Assembly: GCA_905250885.1 (NCBI GenBank)
Contig: CAJNOQ010001723.1
Span: 1-29,060 of the forward strand
Direction: 5' to 3'
DNA length: 29,060 nucleotides
From: Didymodactylos carnosus
Taxonomy: Eukaryota; Rotifera; Eurotatoria; Philodinida; Philodinidae
The first letter of the stretch is position 1. Each line of letters starts with the position of its first letter. The notes beneath the pieces were generated by a model. It saw only the letters and a program-made list of their open reading frames with translations, was not told where the DNA came from and searched no databases. This document shows positions 1 to 9,661 of this stretch, in pieces. The translations under genes and the position numbers were made by a program.

Positions 1-772
1 AAAGTTTTTGAATTTCATGCTTCCTTTATCTTTTACAATCGTACTACGAATGGTCAGTGACCAAGGGAGGGGAGTAAAGGGTTAAGAAGAATATACTTTC
101 GCTTATACAATGGTTACGTATTCTGCTTCTTCTCTATATCAGAGATTAAGATGGACATAAAAATATCAACGTATCCCAACACTGATATTGTTATAAATTA
201 ATATCATTTTGAACGTTAATGAACCGTTCATTCATTATGTTAGCAGAATCCATCACTAGTCATGCAGATGGGCGGATAAAAGACAAAGGTTAAATAATAT
301 ATTGTCTTTATATAATAAATATATATCTCAACAATATTGAACAACTGTCATTTTTTCAGATAGATATAATCGAGCAAAACGCAGAATATGTATGAAATAC
401 AGTGCTATTTGAAATTATTGATTAACACATTGATTATATCACTATAAATCAATCAGATAAACGTAATGCAATCAGCACTAAAATGTGGAAAGGATTAAGA
501 TAAAACTCGGGAATTATGAACAGTAAAATGTTTTTATAGTGACAAGTACGAATTATAAAGTATTTTCTTCAGAAGTTAATTTTTTAATTGAATCACACAA
601 TAGTGAAAATGAATAGTTCATACGTCAATTACATAGAAAAATGAAAAAATTTCACAAACTAACAATGGAGTTTATTCATGAGTTTTGCAGTGGTGATGAT
701 ATTGCTTTCATAATGTCATAAGATCGATGAATCGGTGCCGATGATTCACAATTTCCAGTACCACCAATATAT
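1..772. other. AT-rich stretch without a recognisable gene
   Basis: No reading frame on either strand resembles a known protein, and I see no convincing exon, RNA gene or repeat. The composition is like that of the rest of the intergenic DNA in this window. Confidence 0.5.
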
Positions 773-1443
773 TTAAGGGTACCCCTCCGCTCAGTTTGGG
801 CTTTCCGTAGAAATGCTGTGAAATAAAACCTAAAACTCACTAAAACTTCATGTTTTCAGGACTGATTGGAAACTCAATGGAGCACTTTTTCGTTTTTGTT
901 TCAAGCTTCTAACTATTGCCATTCACCAGTTTTCCAGAAAACTCGGTTTTTCGTTGGATCACATTATGACCCCCCTTAAATTTCATCCGATCAAGATGGA
1001 TATTTTACCGTAGGTACCCAAGATCATAGCGCAGAGGCGTAATTCTGCAATTTTCTTTTAAACCTTTCTTTACCGAGTTACAGGGAAAATACCGAAAACC
1101 TTTCAAAAACCCAGTTTTTAAATTTTAGAAATCCTATAACTCGGTAAAGAAAGGTTTAAAAGAAAATTGCAGAATTACGCCTCTGCGCTATGATCTTGGG
1201 TACCTACGGTAAAATATCCATCTTGATCGGATGAAATTTAAGGGGGGTCATAATGTGATCCAACGAAAAACCGAGTTTTCTGGAAAACTGGTGAATGGCA
1301 ATAGTTAGAAGCTTGAAACAAAAACGAAAAAGTGCTCCATTGAGTTTCCAATCAGTCCTGAAAACATGAAGTTTTAGTGAGTTTTAGGTTTTATTTCACA
1401 GCATTTCTACGGAAAGCCCAAACTGAGCGGAGGGGTACCTTAA
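773..1443. mobile_element. Giant foldback (palindromic) element with TTAA ends
   Basis: The left arm 778-1084 is the reverse complement of the right arm 1133-1439. By eye the only mismatch is at 1081/1136, and the loop is about 48 bases. TTAA flanks it on both sides (773-776 and 1440-1443), and the ends read GGTACCCCTCCGCTCAG inward. Left has one extra G next to the TTAA. No transposase is encoded. TTAA duplications are the hallmark of piggyBac-superfamily insertions, so a non-autonomous piggyBac-type foldback/MITE is the best guess, although the family is inferred. The near identity of the arms implies recent formation or gene conversion between arms. If transcribed, it would form a dsRNA of about 300 bp. 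Confidence 0.85.
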
Positions 1444-4400
1444 GTTACTACTAACGATATTATTGAAAATTTAGTCAAATTTTTCACTTGAACTCATACA
1501 CTAATATTATTTTACATTAGTGGAAGAATTAATGCTAGTGAAATCGAAAAAATTGAGTTAATTGACTACAAAAGAAACTATATGAAAATGTTCTTGCATT
1601 ATTAAAAGCAATTGTTCAGAATGTCCCATTATCAATTTACGCTGCCAAATATACCATCAATCAAATACTCTCCCTTTCACTAGACAATCAGCAAGCATCA
1701 CATTGTTTTCAGAATGGAACAGAAAAAAAACAAAATCTATGAAAGCTACAAGACAAAAAAGTTGTTCTATAATGTTGCAATCTACGATACAGCCTTCTAT
1801 TAATAGAATTTTGCTCTGACATTGTTCTCACACTTGTTATTAATCTCAAGACTGTAATTGGGGGAATTATATGTGTTGTTTCCATTTATTCTACTAATAT
1901 AGTATTTTGGCATAGAATATATCAGTTAATATAATAACAAAAAACAAGGAGTATTTGTTATTTCATTGGTATTCATCATAATCACATGATAGAAAAAAAT
2001 CACATAGATATGTGTTCGTTATCTGGTTGTTTCTTCTCACTCACTCTCTCTCTCTCTCTCTCTCTCGTCTCATGGTGGATAAAAACAAAAGAACTTTAGA
2101 TTGGCATTAATAATGACTTTTTCATTTATTCTATTCCATCGAGATGCTAGATGGATGTTTTTAAAGAGAATTCACACATGGTGCGCTTTGAAATATAGGA
2201 TTCCTTAGAAATAAATAAAAATGATTACTACAATATGGAAATTCAGTCACTATTTATATAACATTTGAAAAAAACAAATGTAAAATAATCTTTTGTGTTC
2301 TTTTGATCTGATATGCTCTACTATATGATAATCTTAAAAGTTTTGAAATTCTTTTTATGGATAAAGCAATCATGTTCTGAATAAATATGTTTGTCCTGAA
2401 AAACATTCACGATAATCATTTTCAGGCAGATTAACTGATTTACCTCATAGAACAATGTTCTTGGATAACTAACTACAAGTAAAATTATTTTTAGAGATAT
2501 ATTTTATTGATTATTTTTATTCATTCTATCAACAAAAACTAGAAATATTGGACACATAGCATATGCAATAATGAATTATATAATAAATGTATTTAAACAG
2601 TCGTATTGTTTTTCCTTTTTCTAAGTGATTGATGATAAATGATTATATACAAAAAACAAACAAAGGTCAACGAGTACGTAATAGATGTCTACATATGAGT
2701 AATTGATGAATAAGAAAAAAATTATTTTGAAAATAATTTATATTAAACTCGATCTGATATCTAACTGAGTCGATCCGTATTTCTGAAACTTACTGAATGA
2801 ACTGAAAAGTGTGAATTAAAAGAGTATTGCGGTATGAAAAACATCATTTCAATATTAGAGAATGATATAGTTGATGATGTATAGAACTGTGGACAGCGGT
2901 ATATTGGATGATATGGATATAAAACAATGTCAGAAAGAGTTTTTTCTAATCATTATGAGTGTATACATCTGAGTCAATGATTCTCTGCAATTCCTTGAAA
3001 AAATCCGTTAAGAACATTTAGAAGGAAACATTTAGAAAATTATTTTGTTAAATGGATACTCTGTGTCTATTATGCGAGATAACAACAGAACGGTAAATGA
3101 AGAGTGTCAGAGAGCCTCTAGAAAGTACACAATATTTTCGTACTTCCTGAAATATGTGAAATCGTAAGTTTTTGAACTATCTAAGAACTTCTTATGTTTC
3201 GGTGACAACTTTGGAGCTTCATTGAGGATTATAAGGTAGTGACACCTGATCAGTAACTCTCTTATCTGGATTAGTAATATACTCTAATGGTGTTATTTAC
3301 ATGACCGTTGTTTTCTATTGTTGTTGAGCTACATAATTTAGATTGACGAGCAAAAGGTTCTGTAAATGAGATAATAATATCTATCTCTACTATGTGCTTT
3401 TTAGATACTTGTATAATATAGCATTCGATTTCTTTTTTTTTCTGTTCTCGATATTTTCCAATAGGTATAAGTAAAAAGGGTATATCTTTTTGTCTTGATT
3501 TTATTCTATTATATACTCTTTGGACTTCGGCCAAAGAAAGGATGAGAGAGCGAAGAAAAACGCTGATCTATACAAATAATCTGATAATTTTTTCGTATGT
3601 TACTGTGTTGTTTTTTTACTTTGGGATGAAAAAAGTGATGTTTTATCTACCAGTAGTAATGTTAGTGTACATTGAGACGAAGATGAGCTAATAGTGTATA
3701 CAAAAAGACAATAATTATCGAAAGTATTTTAAGAAGTTAAAAAAAGCGATAAAATTCTAGAGAAAGTAAAAATAGAAAAATAGTGATTTTATGTAGACTA
3801 GTCTATAAAGGAAGAAAAAAAAAGAAGTTTTGATTGTTCACGAGCAATTAAAATGAATGAGAAGTACGCAGTGGATGATTATGATCCAACTTCCTCTTTT
3901 GTAACCAGTTTCAAAATGTACAAGAAACTATAAATTAAATATTTCCGAATACATGCCGCAGTAATCAGTAAAAGGTTTAGGTACAGCCTATGTGTATACG
4001 CCATGATGAGAGATCAGTGATCTAGAGATAGAAGAGAATGTTTAGATGATTACTTCTATTTCTACAACGAGTATGAAATGATAATAATTCTTAAAAGTTT
4101 CACATTTCTTAAAAAGTTTTATTTCTTGTACCAGACTAGAAAATGGAACGATCATAGATTTTTCAATACGAATATTCATTGTCTTGTGTAAGTTGACAGA
4201 AAAATATTTAAAAGATCATAATCATTTGCCCTGAAATGATGGCTAACGTTTTTTATTAAATATACGGTAGATCTGCCTGAACAGAGAGGATTTTTGAGTG
4301 TAATAAAATGAAATGTGAATATGGCACGAGTGATATCATATTCTCATATTACCGACAGAGATAAAAAAAAAGTCGTCGTTGATTGATCATGAAAAATAGT

Positions 4401-5295
4401 TACACATTGAAAAATTGACTTTTGCCGAAAACGGTCTTATTGAATACGTCATATTTAGGAATGTATAAATCCAAAGAGAAATATTATACAGCATGGCAAC
4501 TGCTGACAGCGATTAACATCGAGCCTTCAATTGTCTTTTAATTTTGTGTTGTTATTTTTGTCTTTCTCTTTCTCTCTTTCTCTCTCTCTTGTCGTGCCAA
4601 TGGTCTGAGCACCATTGTTTTATATCAGTGTATGTCTCTCTCTGTGTTATTCTATCTAAATCCTATCTCAACTTTCTTTAACTCCATCCGATATATGTGA
4701 ATATGATATCGAGCATAGTGCTTCCAATGGTGAAAACTGAGCACTTTCATGCTCTTCATTAATGAGGCATATTTTTTTTGTATATGTAAAACTTAAAATG
4801 CCTTTAGACTCTTAATCATTCAGCACGAGGAAGAATTATTCGTTCCATCGTACTAAGCTCAGCGAGCTACAAAGAAGTGGTCTGAAATTTAAAAACCAGT
4901 GCAACACTTCAAGAGCTTCTCTCGTTAGAAAAATATTCAATCGATCCAGCGATATCTTTTTACAGTGTAAAATAATTAAAGTTATCCGAAAAATTCAAAA
5001 AGATATCTTCTCAGTGTCGTGGGTTACCTTTTAAATTCTTTAAGAAATTAGCGTTGTCGATAATCTATATCTCATATTTGTATCTAATCGAATAATCTCT
5101 CCTCATAATTCAGAATAGCTCTATTATCTGTTTCTAGAACGATGCGTGGATAGAGCGATCATCTTTGCTTTCGTATATCAGTTCAGCGATTAAAAAGTAA
5201 AAAGAAAATAATTTATCGGAAGAAGGAAATGTTCTGTTTTATTCGGTTTTCTCTCTCTCTTCCTTCTCACTCTCTCTCTCTCTTTTTCTCTACAG
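1444..5295. other. Long non-coding interval upstream of the LEA-like gene
   Basis: This is very AT-rich DNA with only short, low-complexity open frames that do not look like protein. It holds CT-rich simple repeats at 2044-2066, about 4558-4592 and 5250-5290. The last of these runs into a strong splice-acceptor-like tract ending in CTACAG at 5295. Promoter elements for the downstream gene probably lie in the right part, but I cannot identify one. Confidence 0.5.
2044..2066. repeat. (CT)n microsatellite
   Basis: A nearly perfect run of CT dinucleotides. A less regular CT-rich tract follows at about 4558-4592. Confidence 0.9.
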
Positions 5296-5511
5296 ATTAG
5301 TTTACTATATTGTGTACTAATGTGTCCACATATTTTTCTTATTTTGCTACAACTTATTCTATCAGTGTTTTTGTGGTCGTTTTTCCTCTATTATTTCTCT
5401 TTCCCTTAACCGAACATTTTCGTGTTTCTACTACATTTTTATTACACGACAGACTGCAAACAGTTGACTCTGTTCTAAAGTTACAAACATTGTCATTAAC
5501 GACTAAACAAA
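5296..5511 (+). other. Possible non-coding 5' exon of the LEA-like gene
   Basis: A long pyrimidine tract ending in CTCTACAG (to 5295) is an excellent 3' splice site, and AAA followed by GTAAGTAAG at 5512 is an excellent 5' splice site. Together they define an exon of about 216 bases upstream of the LEA start codon. Possible acceptors for the following intron are at 5634 (TTCTTAG) and 5680 (TTATCTTAG), either of which would lead into the exon holding the ATG at 5758. The open frame inside it (5310-5519) is hydrophobic and runs across the donor, so I do not treat it as protein. This rests on splice signals alone. Confidence 0.35.
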
Positions 5512-5757
5512 GTAAGTAAGGCATATGGTTGGATAAAGTGACAAATATTTGTTTTTAAGACAGTAAACGTTCCATATCGTAAAAATGCCTTCTCAAATAT
5601 CCGAAAACTCTTAAAAGAGTTAAATTATTCTTAGTGAAGTGAAGAGAATAATTTGATACGAATAATTTTCATTATCTTAGATAACTGACTGCTCATCACT
5701 TTTATAAGAACAAATCTACTCGTAAAATTAATAGTAAAAAAGGTGTTTTATCAAATT

Positions 5758-8700
5758 ATGGACCACAATCATCCATTAACAACATCGGATGTTCATTTAC
5801 ATACAGATCCTAATTCAAAAACAAACGCTAGTTCATCAACTGTAATAGCAACATCTACAACAACAACAACAACAGGAACACAACATACTGACACACCCGG
5901 AACAAGCCATATACCTACCCAACATATAATTGGCTCACATACAACTGACGAACGTAATAATGATACCTCATCACACACCTCAACATTAACGACGCATAGT
6001 AAGAAATTTATCTTGTCTTTTTACAAATTTATACCAAATGTTACTCGTCATCATAAGATTGATTCTTCTGACTAGATTTATAAATCCCACTTGTAACATT
6101 TGTTAATGTTAAAAATAACTTCTATTCATCATAATTTAAACATTTAAAAACATATGTCTGAGCAATATAAATATTCATACACTTTCATTGCTGCCATTTG
6201 GTAATGCCATCTGAATACTAAGCGTTCTTTTTAAAACAATTTTCCAATGGAAACTATATCATTTTTTGATTTTTTAAAGAAGATAATGATGTTCAACAGA
6301 AAAAAGATGAATTATCGAATAAAGCACATGATATTAAAGAACAAGGAAAGGACAAGGCGCAAGAGCTGGCTGGCCAAGGGAAAGAAAAAGTGGATTCTGC
6401 CATTGAACAAGGAAAACAAATTGGATCAGAAATCGCTGATAGTGCGTCGAAACTGAAAGATCAAGCACAAGAGAAAGCAAATGAAGTTAAAGAACAAGTT
6501 CTACCAAAACTGGATGCTGCTGCTGAACAAGCAAAAAAAACGGGCGCTGGTAAGTTGTTGCTTCACTGACTTATCTTTTTCTACTCGTGAAAACAGACAT
6601 AAAACGTTGTCACGATAATGATTATCAATCATTCCTTTACATACATTAATTTCACCTGTATATTCATATTTTAGAAGTAGCCGATATTACAGCACAAAAA
6701 GCAAATCAATTGAAGGACGCCGCAGAAGAGAAGGCTGCACAAGTTAAAGAGCAAGTGTAGGTTATTGATTGATTAAATGATCATTTCCTCCTTTGATAAT
6801 TCGCTGATGTATTGTCGCTATCAGATCTGTGTTACATAACTAAACTAAGTCCACTAGTTATTTCGTTTTATTGTTTTAGACAACCGAAAGTCGATACTGC
6901 CATTGAACAAGCAATAAAGACTGGATCGGCAGTGGCTGATGCAACCGTTCAAAAGGCTGGTGAATTAAAAGATGCTGCAACAGAAAAAGCTGGAGAACTT
7001 GCGGATGGTAAATATTTTTTATCAGGCTGTTCTGTAAACTAAGCAACATATAAACTTTTTCTTTCAATCTACGATATACCGCTTCATCAATAGTTCATAA
7101 TAGTTTTGTATATTGTAGCGGTGGGCGAAAAAGCTGAACAAGCCAAAAACGTAAGTTATGAACTTAATAAGTGATTCATGGGTATTTTGGGTTAAAAATA
7201 GTTTATACGTTGTTATACTACTAGCTTCTTTCAGCCAAATTTTTCACTGATTTTATGTTTATGTATTTTAGGCAATTGTTGAAACAGCGATCAGTGTGAA
7301 AGATGCCGTTTTACAGAAAGCAGATGAAGCAAAACACACCGTATGTATAGATAGATTACTTTTCTTCATTTTTAGTTATCTATATATGGGTTTGATCGAT
7401 AGATGACGAAGAATCGTTTTTCTATTAAAGAAACTGTTTGCTCAAATTAGTACTTAGAGACTATTTTTTAATAAGAACATTTTTTAAAATAATTCAGTAT
7501 TGAAACACTTAAAGTGACAAATTTAACAGACATGCATTTGAAAATATGTTTGTTTGATTTTGGATATACAGCGTAGTCTCAAACTTGTAACATGTTCGGC
7601 AAGTACTTAAAGAAAGGCATAGGAAGTTTGCTGTTTGTATGAAGATTTTGCAAATAATTAATTATTCTCCTGTTGAGGTTGTTGAAACTGTTCAAGGCGT
7701 TCCTGCTGCTTTAGCGGATGCTGCAGCTACTGTTAGTGGTTATGTTGGTGAAAAACTGGGCGAAGTGGGTCATTGGGCAGGAGAAAAAGCTGTCGCTGCG
7801 AAAGATGTCACAGTTCAAACATTGATCGTAAGTCATCCACCTTTTTTTCTTTCCTCAAAGACACTTTGATATTGCTGCAATCCGTTTAACTTTGACATGT
7901 ACTTTATTTCATACGATGTTTAAATACTTTAGGATGTTAAAGATGCAACTGTCAAGTCGGCGCAAGACGCTATTCATTCAGGTACATCATCATAGTTTGT
8001 TAGATCTAAAGAAACTAATAAGTCATAACTGTCGCTGATTTTTAAATTTTTTGTCTGTAAAAACCTTTTTTAATAATTGATTATATAATTAACTATTCTA
8101 GTTGTTAGCATGGCGACTGATGCCAAAGCGAAAGCAGATGACGTAGGAGAAGGTATATTTATTATTGTGATTTATTAATCCTATACTATCTAATATCCTG
8201 TCTTTTTATATATATAGATATTAAAGAAAAAGGATCGGAAGCTGTTGATCAAGCAAAGCAGAAAGGTGAAGAATTGAAGAACAAAACATCAGACAAAGCT
8301 GAAGGCAAGTAGAATACTGTATATCATCATAAATAGAAGATTATATGTATTTTATCCGACTTCAGATGTCAAAGAGAAAGTTAGTGAAGGTGTTGATCAA
8401 GCCAAGGAGAAAGGTGAAGAAGTAAAAAAGCAAGCTGGTGAATTGAAACATGATATTCAACAAAAAAGTCATCAAATTAGTGATGCATCCCATTCACCAT
8501 CATCAACATCCTCGTCGACTACTCCACATCAAACGTGTGATAAAACCGATCAATGTCATCAAGAATTAAATTCAAATAAAACAAATGTTACGTCTACAAT
8601 TCCACCACAAGTAACTAGTACAGGTCATGTGGAAACAACAAAAATCGAAGTACATGAACAAAAAACAACTGGAATTACAGATACTACACCAACTCACTAA
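5758..8700 (+). CDS. Group 3 LEA-like protein, 11 coding exons
   Basis: Joined exons are 5758-5998, 6280-6549, 6675-6756, 6880-7007, 7119-7150, 7272-7340, 7678-7827, 7933-7981, 8102-8152, 8218-8304 and 8366-8700. Together they make 1494 bases, 497 residues, and every phase agrees. The start is MDHNHPLTTSD; there is no signal peptide, so I infer a cytosolic protein. Residues 1-80 are Thr/Ser/His-rich. About 81-390 is a charged, Ala/Lys/Glu/Gln-rich amphipathic helix region with 11-residue periodicity (for example AGELKDAATEKAGEL), typical of group 3 LEA proteins, which protect proteins and membranes during drying. The tail of about 80 residues is again Ser/Thr/His-rich, ends DTTPTH and lacks the ER-retention-like end reported for some rotifer LEA proteins. 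Exon 7 is more hydrophobic (GVPAALADAAATVSGYVGEKL). Three tandem modules of about 40 residues cover exons 2-4, and exons 10 and 11 start with homologous sequence. All introns are GT-AG except the last (GC-AG). Related coiled-coil or apolipoprotein-like helical proteins are the alternative. Confidence 0.85.
8305..8365 (+). other. GC-AG intron in the LEA-like gene
   Basis: Exon 10 ends GAAG followed by GCAAGT, the usual consensus around GC donors, and the acceptor is CTTCAG. Removing 61 bases joins ...DKAE to DVKEKVSEG in frame. If the intron is retained, the frame reads GlyLys and stops at TAG 8310-8312, giving a protein of about 388 residues without the Ser/Thr/His tail. Confidence 0.8.
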
Positions 8701-8707
8701 CAAAAAA

Positions 8708-8720
8708 AATAAACAATAAA
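8708..8720 (+). terminator. Polyadenylation signals of the LEA-like gene
   Basis: Two AATAAA hexamers (8708-8713 and 8715-8720) begin eight bases after the TAA stop at 8698-8700. This would give a very short 3' UTR. Confidence 0.7.
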
Positions 8721-9661
8721 ACTTTTTCCTACGTATGTCAATATTTTATTACATTATGCGTCGTTACATTTACGTAGCTTACCGATACTTTCGTTCGATT
8801 TCTTTCTGCTACTAATTTTTTTCGTTACTGTTCATTTTTATTAGTTGTATACTCTATAGCTCTCCGTTTTGTCTTGTGTGTGAATCTATCATCAATATCT
8901 CAAATTGCACTCATTATTATTTAAATTTTACGCATAGACATACATATTTGTTTATTGTCACTTGCTCAATAAAATGCATAAGCCGTTTGTAATTATAGAT
9001 AAAAAAGAAATATAAACTATTTTGTTTACTCTTAAACAAACATTGTCAAAAATATTCTATTGCCCATTAATGAAAAGAGATTTGATCTATACACTGTCAT
9101 AGTATTTAAGACGCAAGGAATTTGATCATAGTTTAATTAGGTACTATTAGTAAGGTCTGTCACTTTACTGAATAGATGTTTCTTGTTGGATTTCAACTAA
9201 AATTGTTTTCAATTGAGTTCAATATCAGTATTATTCACTTATAATCAACACAGAAAATTTGAACTCGGCTTTTATTCTGACAAAATCTGTTTATCACTGA
9301 AGACCTGATTATACACCCACGATAAAACTGCAGTTATTTACAATAGATTGTAAAGTAGTAGTATGTAGTTTCTATCTACATTTACTTTTTTTTAGTGATG
9401 ATAGCAAGAGATCAATCGTACAGTAAAACACTTTGTTTTCCTTTGACTGTACAACATATGTTTTTCAATCCGTACTGTGTTTCCTTTTCTAATAAAGTAA
9501 GGTTTTAGTCCAAATTGTAACTGTCTGTAAAAGGGTGAACATCAAGTGAGTGTCAGAAAAACTCGTAATTATTATTATCTTAACACCTGATATAGATCGC
9601 GAGTGCCAGTAGTTCTGATTTGTTTATCAAAAGAAGATAGTTTATGACATTTGCGGTGACA
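8721..9661. other. Intergenic space between two convergent genes
   Basis: It holds the 3' ends of the LEA-like gene (+) and the ERG channel gene (-). A reverse-strand AATAAA (TTTATT at 9271-9276) could serve the channel gene but lies about 390 bases beyond its proposed stop. The open frame at 9580-9765 (-) is in another frame than the proposed last channel exon and is probably chance. Confidence 0.4.

Noticed and set aside
3271..3534. 87-residue minus-strand open frame
   Set aside because: It has no recognisable domain, is isolated in AT-rich DNA and shows no supporting splice or polyadenylation signals.
5793..5978. Open frame on the minus strand opposite LEA exon 1
   Set aside because: It is the shadow of the Thr-rich coding exon; valine runs arise from the ACA repeat on the other strand.
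6247..6456. Open frame overlapping LEA exon 2 in another frame
   Set aside because: It starts in the intron and is very Lys/Arg-rich. The other frame continues the LEA helix with matching splice phases.
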